This document shows positions 16,424 through 24,582 of a DNA stretch of 46,931 nucleotides, one piece after another. Where the stretch lies: positions 1 through 46,931 of the forward strand of contig JAFLBL010000024.1 in the NCBI GenBank assembly GCA_017303855.1, read 5' to 3'. Source of the stretch: Chitinophagales bacterium. GTDB lineage: Bacteria; Bacteroidota; Bacteroidia; Chitinophagales; Chitinophagaceae. Position 1 is the first letter of the stretch. Each line of letters opens with the position of its first letter. The notes beneath the pieces are model-generated. The model saw only the letters and a program-made list of their open reading frames with translations. It ran no database searches and was not told the DNA's origin. Made by a program: the position numbers and the translations under genes.

Positions 16424-16840
16424 ATGAGTAACAGAACTTTTACCATGATTAAGCCCGATGCCATGCGTAACGGACATGCCGGTGCCATCATTGACCGTTT
16501 TATTAAAGAAGGCTTCCGCATCGTTGCCCTGAAGCAGACAAAACTGAGTACTGAAAAAGCCGGCGAATTCTATGCCGTACATAAAGAAAGACCTTTTTAT
16601 GGCGAACTGGTTGAATTCATGAGCAGTGGAGTAATCATTGCCGCTATACTGGAAAAGGAAAATGCTGTGGCCGCTTTCCGCGAACTGATTGGCGCTACCA
16701 ATCCGGCACAGGCTGCTGAAGGTACCATCCGGAAAATGTATGCTACTTCACTCGGCGAAAATGCTGTTCACGGAAGTGACAGTGATGAGAACGCCAAAAT
16801 CGAAGGGGACTTCTTTTTCAGCGGACTGGAACAGTTCTGA
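16424..16840 (+). CDS. ndk: Nucleoside-diphosphate kinase
   Basis: A 138-residue enzyme that moves the gamma-phosphate from ATP to other nucleoside diphosphates. Seen: RTFTMIKPDAMRNGHAG at the start, KERPFYGELVEFMSSG in the middle, and NAVHGSDS with the phosphorylated histidine, followed by the Glu-Gly-Asp-Phe-Phe-Phe end of the fold. Length is standard. It stands alone with its own promoter box and terminator, divergent from nrnA across the inverted repeat. Confidence 0.97.
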   Translation: MSNRTFTMIKPDAMRNGHAGAIIDRFIKEGFRIVALKQTKLSTEKAGEFYAVHKERPFYGELVEFMSSGVIIAAILEKENAVAAFRELIGATNPAQAAEGTIRKMYATSLGENAVHGSDSDENAKIEGDFFFSGLEQF

Positions 16841-16862
16841 CCCTGATAATATTTTTTTATAC

Positions 16863-16891
16863 AGCTGATCCCTGCCGGGTCAGCTTTTTTT
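16863..16891 (+). terminator. Rho-independent terminator of ndk
   Basis: AGCTGA plus CCC (16863-16872, one bulged T) pairs with GGG plus TCAGCT (16877-16885), followed by a run of seven T. Confidence 0.8.
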
Positions 16892-16919
16892 ATGTCCCGG
16901 GCAGCCTGTTGACACCCGG

Positions 16920-17366
16920 TTAGTACCTGATTTTAATTTCCTTTTGTGTAAGCTGTCCGGACTTATGAGAAAAACCGGCCCTGCTCCAGGAAGGTGGGCC
17001 AAACGCGCCAACCACATTATTTGAAAACCCAAATCCTTCCCTGGGTATCCCCAGACTGTTTTTATTCATCAGCCGGTCGTCGTTTTCATCATGCAATACA
17101 GAGACGGCATAAGTACCTGCCGGTAAACCGGAGAATAATACGGAGGCTGACTGACCATTGATATCCAGCTGTGCTTTCCGGAAAGCTTTTTGCGCATCAT
17201 CAGGGTACCCGGCACCATCCTTAAACAGGCTTATCAATACATGCCCTTTTTGATTATGCAACCGGGTAACGGTGATCCGTATTCCCTCTTCCGGCAATAC
17301 CGGGTTCGTGGAAAATACAGCCACTGGCAATACAATAAAGAATGCTGAAAAAATGATATTCCGCAT
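16920..17366 (-). CDS. DUF2141 secreted protein
   Basis: A 148-residue protein with a Sec signal peptide (cut likely after VFS/T near residue 19-20). The mature part matches DUF2141: ITVTRLHNQKGHVLISLF, then FSGLPAGTYAVSVLHDENDDRLMNKNSLGIP, then the family's GFGFSNN and FGPPSW motif. These proteins are small beta-sandwich exported proteins of unknown role. It lies 43 bases downstream of the TraB/GumN gene on the same strand and may be co-transcribed. Confidence 0.85.
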   Translation of the reverse strand: MRNIIFSAFFIVLPVAVFSTNPVLPEEGIRITVTRLHNQKGHVLISLFKDGAGYPDDAQKAFRKAQLDINGQSASVLFSGLPAGTYAVSVLHDENDDRLMNKNSLGIPREGFGFSNNVVGAFGPPSWSRAGFSHKSGQLTQKEIKIRY

Positions 17367-17409
17367 AAATTATCTAACAAACAGACAGCGGGAAGGTTTT
17401 GTCCCCCCT

Positions 17410-18348
17410 TTATATCGTTACAAGGCGGGTCGATTTGTTTTCAACTGGAGTGACCGTATAGCCGGCTGTTTTTAACAGGTTGAGCAGGCCTTTTTCACCG
17501 GGCAGGTGACCCGCACCCACCGCAATCAGTAAGGTCTTTTCTCCCATCATTGTCTTTAGTTTATCTGCCCAGCTGGCATTCCGGTTATAAAGCAGTATAT
17601 CAGAAAAACTGCTCATGCCCGCATCCGAATCCACCATAAGGCTCTCCAGTTTTTTTAAATCCTGGCTACGATAAGCGTCAAATAATGCTGCCATCATGTT
17701 ATCCTCCCCTTTTTCGGTTCCGGCACTATCAATATATTTAACCAGTTCCGAGGCCTGGTAGGCATATGGTATGCGATCCAGAAATCCCGCCTGTTCCGCC
17801 ATTGTTTCAAGGCCTTTTATTTTCTTCCCTTTTGATTTTGCCGCCATCATAATCACCTGCTCCATAGAAGTGGCTCCTTCGCAGGGCATTGATCCTTCTG
17901 ATAAAAGGGAAGATGCCATTATAGGTTTATAGGTTTCCAGTACGGAAAACGGGAGTATTGTTTTTTTACCTTCAAAATAATCCCTGACTTTATTGTAGTC
18001 TGCTTCTGAAAGCAGGTCTTTTAATGTAGTGTCTCCTTTCATTTTGAGTTTGGATAATCCCCCCATCATTTCAAAAATATTATCCATATCCAGTTCAAAA
18101 TAAACCAGGTCTGCGGTCTGGATTACCTGCTTCATACTGTCACTCAGTACCGCATCGTCTTTACACAACAAATGGATGGTGCCAAAAACATAACTGGGTT
18201 TCTGCAGCCCGTTACCACTGATTTTCCACAACAAAGTATTAACTCCGGCAGGCGCAGCGTTTTTCTTTGCCTTGTTTTTTTGGGCCTGACTTGTTAAGGA
18301 AAACAGGCTCAGCAGGAAAAGGGATGAAATACCGAACAATTTTTTCAT
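17410..18348 (-). CDS. TraB/GumN family protein
   Basis: A 312-residue exported protein: signal peptide ending near SLTSQAQ (residue 22), then LLWKISGNGLQKPSYVFGTIHL, the family's GTxH core near residue 58, FELDMDNIFEMM, a middle helical part, and the C-terminal LLIAVGAGHLPGEKGLLNLL with the GxGHLPG signature. The GTxH and GHLPG motifs resemble metal-binding sites of the EreA/ChaN/TIKI fold, so a metal-dependent hydrolase is possible, but no substrate is known. TIKI proteases of animals are distant relatives. Confidence 0.88.
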   Translation of the reverse strand: MKKLFGISSLFLLSLFSLTSQAQKNKAKKNAAPAGVNTLLWKISGNGLQKPSYVFGTIHLLCKDDAVLSDSMKQVIQTADLVYFELDMDNIFEMMGGLSKLKMKGDTTLKDLLSEADYNKVRDYFEGKKTILPFSVLETYKPIMASSLLSEGSMPCEGATSMEQVIMMAAKSKGKKIKGLETMAEQAGFLDRIPYAYQASELVKYIDSAGTEKGEDNMMAALFDAYRSQDLKKLESLMVDSDAGMSSFSDILLYNRNASWADKLKTMMGEKTLLIAVGAGHLPGEKGLLNLLKTAGYTVTPVENKSTRLVTI

Positions 18349-18459
18349 GCGATGAAATTAATGAATAGATATACAGGCTGGATTATATCAAACCAGGAGT
18401 CTGCTGTGCGGATAATTGACAAATACCGAACCAACAAAAGGGAAATGCCGTTTTGTCGG

Positions 18460-19536
18460 TTAATAGAATACCTCATCCCAGAAGCGGATAAACCGGGTTC
18501 CCCATTTTACCTGTAATTCTTCGGGGGCAACAGGAAGATCCAGGGCTTGTTTAACGGCAAGCAGAGGCAGGTTAATGCCCGCACCCAATGCAGCCGAAAT
18601 TGTTCCCTGTACCCTGGGATTTATTTCCAGCAACAAATACTGTCCGTTGGATGCCTGTTTTACCTGAATCCCGATGTTTCCATCCAGCCGTAATTCTTTT
18701 ATCATTGTCCGGCAATAGTCCGTTATTGCTGGCTGTTCTTCAAAAAGGCCTTCTACAGAAATTCCATTAATCATTTTTGTTCTTCGTCTGGGTACGGCAA
18801 GTATGGTTTCCCCTTGCCGGCACAGGCAATCCACTGAAAACTCAGGACCGGGCAGATATTCGCTGATCAGTAATTCAGGAAAGGGGCCTGCAGAAAGAAT
18901 ACGTTCGGCATCTGCCTGCCGCATATAGGTGGCCGATGGTTTATAATTAAAAAGCAGGTCAGATTCATCCATGGAGGCATCCAGAATACGGAAGCCCCGG
19001 CTGCCATTGGAAACTGCGGGTTTAAAACAAACTGTCTTTTCAGGATAGCCCAGCGCCGAAATTGCTTCGGAAAATTGTGCCGCATTTTCCACCACCTGGA
19101 ATGCAGGTACTGGTATACCCCGCCATTGCAGGAATTCGTATAGCCTGCTTTTGCTAATGGCTATTTCAAGGGATTCAACCGAAGAAACGAGCAATTGCGC
19201 GCCAGCCATTTCAAAATCCTTTCTATGTGCAGCCAGGGGAATCAATTCCCGGGTTACTAATGGCATCAGCACGTGAATATTCTTTTCCCTGCAGATGGAT
19301 AATAGCGCAAAAATAAAAGACGGATCATCTGCTGCCGGAATTTTCACAAAATCATGAGCAAGATAACGTCCCGCAGCCTGTTCATTCTTATCGGCCGCAA
19401 TAATCCGTATTTTGTTATGCATGGCCAGACAACGGATAATACCCGCCGCACCCGGTGCCCCACCACCGGTCATCAATACATTAATAATGCCTGATTCTGC
19501 AGAAGCAAATAAACCGGATAGCTGATTAGCTGACAT
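18460..19536 (-). CDS. ATP-grasp ligase-like protein (CarB-like)
   Basis: A 358-residue cytoplasmic protein. A Rossmann-like N-domain (NVLMTGGGAPGAAGIIRCL near residue 20) is followed by the ATP-grasp fold: KPAVSNGSRGFRIL (P-loop-like), LLISEYLPGPEFSVDCL, and LLLEINPRVQGTISAALGAG with the Mg-binding Glu and Asn. It resembles the carbamoyl-phosphate synthase large-subunit half and carboxylate-amine ligases; the acid and amine it joins cannot be told. It follows the ubiD gene by 14 bases in one transcript, which suggests but does not show a shared pathway. Confidence 0.82.
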   Translation of the reverse strand: MSANQLSGLFASAESGIINVLMTGGGAPGAAGIIRCLAMHNKIRIIAADKNEQAAGRYLAHDFVKIPAADDPSFIFALLSICREKNIHVLMPLVTRELIPLAAHRKDFEMAGAQLLVSSVESLEIAISKSRLYEFLQWRGIPVPAFQVVENAAQFSEAISALGYPEKTVCFKPAVSNGSRGFRILDASMDESDLLFNYKPSATYMRQADAERILSAGPFPELLISEYLPGPEFSVDCLCRQGETILAVPRRRTKMINGISVEGLFEEQPAITDYCRTMIKELRLDGNIGIQVKQASNGQYLLLEINPRVQGTISAALGAGINLPLLAVKQALDLPVAPEELQVKWGTRFIRFWDEVFY

Positions 19537-19550
19537 GCGGTGTGTTTTAA

Positions 19551-21491
19551 TTAACTGACGATGGCTTCATCTCCATACATCTGGTGCTTAAATTTAAGGG
19601 ATGGAGACGGCAAAAAAGCGCCAATGCCCAGTTCGTCCCATTTCTCATCAACGGCAGCAATGGTGGCATCATCCGCCACAATGATATTCGGCCAGTCGCG
19701 CTGAAAATTATCCAGCTCTTTTGTTTTACGCGTACCATCAAGTCCCATACAGGCGGTATAACGTCCATCTGTCAATAATTCTTTGAAAAGAAAATTATCC
19801 CGGCGCGGATCCATATTATTACAGAAACGCCAGAGTGCAGTACCCAGGTCCTGTGCATCCACTGTATGCTCCACATACAGAATCATTTTCACACCCCGGA
19901 GTTCAGGCAACGCACAGATAGCCTGGTGGAGCGAAGCGACATGACCTGGTCTGTTTTTTTGAATCGCAACGATCAAACAAGCAATATTGTAGTTCAGTAA
20001 TCCGGTATTCACTCCCTTAACTTCAGAAAATTGCTGTTGAATGGAAGAGGCTATAGTATCGGGACTGGCGCTAACAGGCAAAGCGGCATACAGTTCATCC
20101 GTTTCTTCATCCATACGGGCGGTTCCGTCAATACACATTTTACCGCCAAAGCCCATTTTACTGCAACTATGATCCAGTACATCCATCGGACCAGTAGAGA
20201 AGTAAATATCCGTTGCCGGGTTCAGGTGCTTAAAAATTTCCCTGGTAAGCGGCAGGTAATCGTTGATTTTTATTTCTTCTTTTACTGCGGTAGCTGATGA
20301 GGCCAGCACAAGAATCTTATTAAACATCATTTGACCCGCACCCCACATGGCATTCATGACTTTCTGCCCTTGCCCGGCATATTCCTTCTTAATTTTTGTG
20401 ATCACCAGGTTGTGAAACACACCTTCCACCGGCATATCCATATCCGTAATTTCCGGCACCATCGTCATTTTTATGGGCGCCAGGAAAATCCTTTCAGTGG
20501 CTTTTCCCAGCCATGCATCTTCCTGTGGCGGAATTCCCACAATGGTGGCGGGGTATACGGCCTTTTTTTTATGCGTGATGGCGGTAATATGAAATTTCGG
20601 ATACCAGTCCGGCAATGAATAATAACCTGTATGGTCTCCAAAAGGTCCTTCCCAGATCAGTTCATCCGCGGGATCCACATAACCTTCAATTACAAAATCC
20701 GCATCGGCTGGCACTTCAATTTCCGGCTGACTGATACATTTTACCAGCTCCACTTTCTTCTTGCGCAGAAAACCAGCCAGCATATATTCATCTACATTTT
20801 CCGGAAGTGGGGCTGTGGCAGAATAGGCATAGGCGGGATCTCCGCCAAGGGTTACTGCCACCGGCATTTTCTGATTCAGCTTTTTATATTCGGAAAAATG
20901 TTTCGCACTTACTTTATGTTTATGCCAGTGCATACCGGTCAGCTGCGGTCCAAATACCTGCATCCGGTACATACCTACATTCCGGGTATGAGTAGAAGGA
21001 TCTTTGGTATGGATAACGGGCAAGGTAACAAATGGCCCCCCGTCTTTCGGCCAGCATGTAATAACAGGCAGTTTGCTGATATCCGGATTTTCCATGATCA
21101 CTTCCTGGCATTCTCCCCTCCCTTTTTTCACTTTAGGCATCCAGCTGGCAAACTGACCCAGCTTGGGCAACAATTTCAGTTTGTCCAGAATATTTTCTTT
21201 GGGGGAAGATAACAAGTGAAACAATTGTTCGATATCCCTGGCCACATCGTCGAGCTCCTGAACACCCAGTGCCATACACATTCTGCGTTCACTGCCATAA
21301 GCATTCATCAATACCGGAAAATCATAGCCGGTATTTTCGAAAAGAAGGGCTTTACCGCCATTCCCGGATTTACTGATCCGGTCAGTGATTTCGGCTATCT
21401 CCAGTCGGGGATTAACATACGTCTTTATACGGAGCAATTCTCCGGCACGATCGAGTGCATCTATGAATTCTTGCTGATTTTTCCAGGCCAT
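19551..21491 (-). CDS. ubiD: Large UbiD-family decarboxylase (menaquinone-type)
   Basis: A 646-residue protein from the ATG at 21491 (MAWKNQQEF); a longer frame from 21524 would start inside the promoter. UbiD enzymes use prenylated FMN to decarboxylate aromatic or unsaturated acids. Seen: the ENPDISKLPVITCWPKDGG segment, NVGMYRMQVFG, MHWHKHK, the LTREIFKHLNPATDIYFSTGP-like middle and the conserved Glu/Arg/Glu site region near EGPFGDHTGYYS. This long form is often named menaquinone biosynthesis decarboxylase; whether it serves quinone synthesis here is inferred. The prenyltransferase UbiX is not in view. It heads a transcript with the ATP-grasp gene. Confidence 0.88.
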   Translation of the reverse strand: MAWKNQQEFIDALDRAGELLRIKTYVNPRLEIAEITDRISKSGNGGKALLFENTGYDFPVLMNAYGSERRMCMALGVQELDDVARDIEQLFHLLSSPKENILDKLKLLPKLGQFASWMPKVKKGRGECQEVIMENPDISKLPVITCWPKDGGPFVTLPVIHTKDPSTHTRNVGMYRMQVFGPQLTGMHWHKHKVSAKHFSEYKKLNQKMPVAVTLGGDPAYAYSATAPLPENVDEYMLAGFLRKKKVELVKCISQPEIEVPADADFVIEGYVDPADELIWEGPFGDHTGYYSLPDWYPKFHITAITHKKKAVYPATIVGIPPQEDAWLGKATERIFLAPIKMTMVPEITDMDMPVEGVFHNLVITKIKKEYAGQGQKVMNAMWGAGQMMFNKILVLASSATAVKEEIKINDYLPLTREIFKHLNPATDIYFSTGPMDVLDHSCSKMGFGGKMCIDGTARMDEETDELYAALPVSASPDTIASSIQQQFSEVKGVNTGLLNYNIACLIVAIQKNRPGHVASLHQAICALPELRGVKMILYVEHTVDAQDLGTALWRFCNNMDPRRDNFLFKELLTDGRYTACMGLDGTRKTKELDNFQRDWPNIIVADDATIAAVDEKWDELGIGAFLPSPSLKFKHQMYGDEAIVS

Positions 21492-21510
21492 GTTATAAGT
21501 TAATGCGTTG

Positions 21511-21518
21511 CAAATGTA
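21511..21518 (-). promoter_or_regulatory. Candidate ubiD promoter, -7 box
   Basis: Minus-strand TACATTTG, an exact TAnnTTTG match 19 bases upstream of the chosen ubiD ATG. It supports the shorter start, since the longer frame would begin only 6 bases beyond the box. Confidence 0.55.
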
Positions 21519-21557
21519 CAACACCGCCTGTGACCAATGGTTCAGAACTGCAGATTA

Positions 21558-22412
21558 TCAGTAGATATTCACCGGGCAGCCATTTCTGTTCATCCGCAAT
21601 GGATTTTTACCTGCAGCCGCATTCAACCGGTATGTAAGATGAATGCCTGTGAAATAATAAATGTCTTTATATTTCGGACTGCCTCTTTGTGCGCCTTTAT
21701 CGGGGTAAAGAAGGCTTCCTCCGGGTGCTTCATCGCCTCTGTATGCCATGGCTGCTGACAATGTGCCGCGGGCATTAATCAGATCTGTCTCATCCGCATA
21801 ATTTCCACTGACATCATCCAGGAAATCGGTAAATAATTTACGCATTCCCACTTCCAGTCCGATTCGCAGATTGTTATTGATCGCATATTTTATTCCACCT
21901 CCGAACGGTATGGCCAGCTGCGTAAGACTGTACGGTTTAGTGGTATAACCGGCAATCCCCTGCCCTTCTGTACTCAGGGGTTTCAGAAAAACCCGTTCCC
22001 CGCTGCCATCATAAGTGTATGGATTAAACCTGAATACGGCCAGTCCGGCAAATCCATAGGGAGATAATTTATATTCATACAGATTACGGAGATAATATTC
22101 CCCCGTCAGACTGAATTCTGTAATACTTGTTTCAAAGGAGAGATTCCGGGATACCAGATCAGCCGATTTATTGTAACGGTCGGCACCACCTACCACGGCA
22201 TAGGTCAATCCGGAACGAAGCATCAACTGATCACTCAGTTCATAACTGGCGGTAATACCTATGGCTCCATTGGTCAATTTTCGGGGGTAAATCTTTTCAG
22301 TCAGGTCTCCGTTATACGCGGATATACCGCCAAAAAGACCAAGATGCAGCCGCTGGGCGGAGGCATGTAAACAAAGCAGGCTGAGGCAAATCAGCAGAGG
22401 TGTTTTTTTCAT
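21558..22412 (-). CDS. DUF6089 outer-membrane protein, copy 1
   Basis: A 284-residue protein from the ATG at 22412 (MKKTPLLICLSLLCLHASAQ signal peptide). The mature part is a DUF6089-type beta-barrel: HLGLFGGISAYNGDLTEK at the start, YGFAGLAVFRFNPY, LKPLSTEGQG, the LAIPFGGGIKYAINNNLRIGL strand pair, FTDFLDDVSGNYAD and RGSPKYKDIYYFTGIHLTY. Role unknown; the family is widespread in Bacteroidota outer membranes. It is a tandem paralogue of the gene at 22506-23393, sharing every one of these blocks. Confidence 0.85.
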   Translation of the reverse strand: MKKTPLLICLSLLCLHASAQRLHLGLFGGISAYNGDLTEKIYPRKLTNGAIGITASYELSDQLMLRSGLTYAVVGGADRYNKSADLVSRNLSFETSITEFSLTGEYYLRNLYEYKLSPYGFAGLAVFRFNPYTYDGSGERVFLKPLSTEGQGIAGYTTKPYSLTQLAIPFGGGIKYAINNNLRIGLEVGMRKLFTDFLDDVSGNYADETDLINARGTLSAAMAYRGDEAPGGSLLYPDKGAQRGSPKYKDIYYFTGIHLTYRLNAAAGKNPLRMNRNGCPVNIY

Positions 22413-22505
22413 AACAGTAAAGAGGGTTACACAAAATTCAGGCCGCAATACAGCTATGACAGGTGAACAGCGAAAAAGATTAATCTGACCGGATTGTATA
22501 GTAAT

Positions 22506-23393
22506 TTAATATAATGTACTTCCCGGGCAACGGAGACCTGATAATGCTTTTCGTTGAGAACGGGTTGAAAATAACCGGTTACCGTTTAATTTATATTCAA
22601 GATTGATACCCAGGTAATAGTACCAATCCATCCTGGATGGTGAACCACGCTGGTCTCCGGCAGCCGGATACAAAGGCTGTCCGAGTGAAGATTGCCCGCC
22701 CCGGTACGCCATTTCAACCGCTTTCTGTCCTTTGGCCTGAAATAAAAGATCTTTGTCAGCATAGTCACCGCTGACATCATCCATGTAATCAGTAAAAGTT
22801 TTACGCTGACTGAAGTCAATCGAAACATGGAATTGTTCCGCGACCGCGAAACGTATTCCTGCCCCGAATGGCAGTGCCAGCTGGGTTAACGAATACGGCT
22901 TTTTAGAAGGGTAAGCAGCTAGTCCCTGGCCTTCGGTACTCAATGGTTGCAAGTATGTCTTTTTACCGTTATTATCGGGAGCCCATGGATTAAAATGAAA
23001 GAGAGCAATGCCTCCATATACATAGGGTGTAAATTGCCTTTCTTCTATATTAAAAAAAGGTATTTCTGCTGCGCTATAGAACTCCTGTACGGTACTGGTA
23101 AATTGAAGATTTCTTGGTCTCAGATCGGCCCGGTTATTTGCATCAGCAGCTTCAAGTGTCCCTGTTAAGAATCCCGCCCGGATGGCCAGCCATTGGTTAA
23201 CGGGTTTACGGAAAAAAATACCATAGGACGCGTTGGCCTGTTGAAGTGAAAATTTACTGGTATTCAGATCCCCCTGGTAATTGATTAACCCGCCATAAAC
23301 ACCAATGGAAAGATGTTGATCGGTTTCCTGGGCCCGGGCTTGCATGAGCAGACAGGTGCAGACTATCAGCAGGGTGGATTGGACGGATTTCAC
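22506..23393 (-). CDS. DUF6089 outer-membrane protein, copy 2, with GTG start
   Basis: The open frame runs far upstream into the epimerase gene, but that part lacks any protein-like character. I choose the GTG at 23393, which gives 295 residues with a signal peptide (SVQSTLLIVCTCLLMQARAQ). The rest mirrors copy 1: SIGVYGGLINYQGDLN, YGGIALFHFNPW, LQPLSTEGQG, LALPFGAGIRFAV, FTDYMDDVSGDYAD and RGSPSRMDWYYYLGI. There is no ATG between the frame's ATG inside the neighbouring gene and the signal peptide that fits. The two copies probably arose by tandem duplication and have diverged moderately. Confidence 0.8.
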   Translation of the reverse strand: MKSVQSTLLIVCTCLLMQARAQETDQHLSIGVYGGLINYQGDLNTSKFSLQQANASYGIFFRKPVNQWLAIRAGFLTGTLEAADANNRADLRPRNLQFTSTVQEFYSAAEIPFFNIEERQFTPYVYGGIALFHFNPWAPDNNGKKTYLQPLSTEGQGLAAYPSKKPYSLTQLALPFGAGIRFAVAEQFHVSIDFSQRKTFTDYMDDVSGDYADKDLLFQAKGQKAVEMAYRGGQSSLGQPLYPAAGDQRGSPSRMDWYYYLGINLEYKLNGNRLFSTRSQRKALSGLRCPGSTLY

Positions 23394-23496
23394 AAAATTG
23401 GATTTAAACCTGTGGTGGCAGGGTTTTATCCATAACGTTTTAAAAACGTCATTCGTATCAGACAGTCTGAAAAAATCAATAAAATAAATAAAATAC

Positions 23497-24534
23497 TTAA
23501 TCTGATATTTGCTTGTGAAACAGGCCTTTATAGTCAATGCCCAGTCCCGCCTCCCCGGAATAACTGATTTTTCCAAAATCATAGCTGATGCCGGTTGCCA
23601 GGTCATCCTCAAGCAATAACGGTCCATCCATATCCACGTGATCTATAAACGGAAGTAAATGGGCGATAGCGGCGGCGCCTACAGTGGACTCGTTCATACA
23701 ACCAATCATCACCTGCATATCCAGTTCACGGGCTTTTTTTATCATCCGCCTGGCAGGCGTAATGCCACTGCATTTGGTGAGTTTAATATTAATACCATGG
23801 AAATGATCTTTGCATTTTTCCACGTCCTGTTCCAGTACACAGGCTTCATCTGCAAACAGCGGCAAAACGGATTGCCGGTAAAGTTGTTTCATACCGTCCC
23901 AGTTATCTTTAGCCAGTGGTTGCTCCACCAGTTCCACGCCCAGTTCTTTTAATTGTGGTATGATTTGTAATGCGGTCTCCAGCTCCCAGGCGGCATTGGC
24001 GTCAACACGTAAAACGGCATCCGTATTCGCGCGCAGGGCCTTTACATTGGCAATATCTTCTGCAGTACCCACTTTAATTTTATAGATCGGCCAGGGCTTT
24101 TCTTTCATTTTGGCCACCATCTTTTCCGCGGTATCAATACCGATCGTATAGTCGCAGATGGGATTTCGGGAAACATCTCCTTTCCATAATTCATACAATG
24201 GCTGCTTCTTTAACTGACCCCATATATCCCAGGCGGCGATATCGAGTGCACAGACGAGAAAATTATTTTGCGGGAAAAGATGATGCAGATAATGCCAGTA
24301 CCGTTCCGGATCTGTAAACGCAAATTTCTCGACCAGCTGCCGTTTGCTTTCCAAATCGGCAATCATTTTCTCCACCGGTATATTATAATAAGTGATAGCG
24401 GGGGCTTCCCCGTATCCTTTAATACCCATATGCTCAAGCTCCACAATCAGTGTGGGCTGATGTGTCTTTGTACCTTTTGAAATGGTAAAAGGATGCCTGA
24501 ATTTTAAACTGTAAGGCCAGTATTGCAATTTCAT
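23497..24534 (-). CDS. Dipeptide epimerase (L-Ala-D/L-Glu epimerase type), enolase superfamily
   Basis: A 345-residue enzyme from the ATG at 24534 (MKLQYWPYSLKF, the usual start). Seen: the KIKVG pair of lysines, DANAAW, VEQPL and ADEA (the three Mg ligands Asp, Glu, Asp), then NIKLTKCSGITPA with the second catalytic lysine, and the dipeptide-specific DMDGPLLL near the C-terminus. In murein recycling such enzymes convert L-Ala-D-Glu to L-Ala-L-Glu, which peptidases can then cut; other dipeptides are possible. It lies 48 bases after malQ. A TATCTTTG box lies only 5 bases before its ATG. Confidence 0.88.
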   Translation of the reverse strand: MKLQYWPYSLKFRHPFTISKGTKTHQPTLIVELEHMGIKGYGEAPAITYYNIPVEKMIADLESKRQLVEKFAFTDPERYWHYLHHLFPQNNFLVCALDIAAWDIWGQLKKQPLYELWKGDVSRNPICDYTIGIDTAEKMVAKMKEKPWPIYKIKVGTAEDIANVKALRANTDAVLRVDANAAWELETALQIIPQLKELGVELVEQPLAKDNWDGMKQLYRQSVLPLFADEACVLEQDVEKCKDHFHGINIKLTKCSGITPARRMIKKARELDMQVMIGCMNESTVGAAAIAHLLPFIDHVDMDGPLLLEDDLATGISYDFGKISYSGEAGLGIDYKGLFHKQISD

Positions 24535-24539
24535 ACCAG

Positions 24540-24547
24540 CAAAGATA
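24540..24547 (-). promoter_or_regulatory. Candidate internal promoter for the epimerase gene
   Basis: Minus-strand TATCTTTG, an exact consensus match, 5 bases upstream of the ATG. Transcripts from it would be leaderless or nearly so. Read-through from malQ is an alternative. Confidence 0.4.
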
Positions 24548-24582
24548 ACCGCAAATATTCTCAACTATCGACTACCAACTGA

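Noticed and set aside
20631..21212. 193-residue plus-strand frame opposite ubiD
   Set aside because: Antisense shadow of the UbiD gene with no recognisable protein features.
23457..23470. Palindrome TCAGACAGTCTGA before the epimerase stop side
   Set aside because: It is short and A/T-rich DNA follows, with no T-run in the direction needed to end the epimerase gene; it could be chance.
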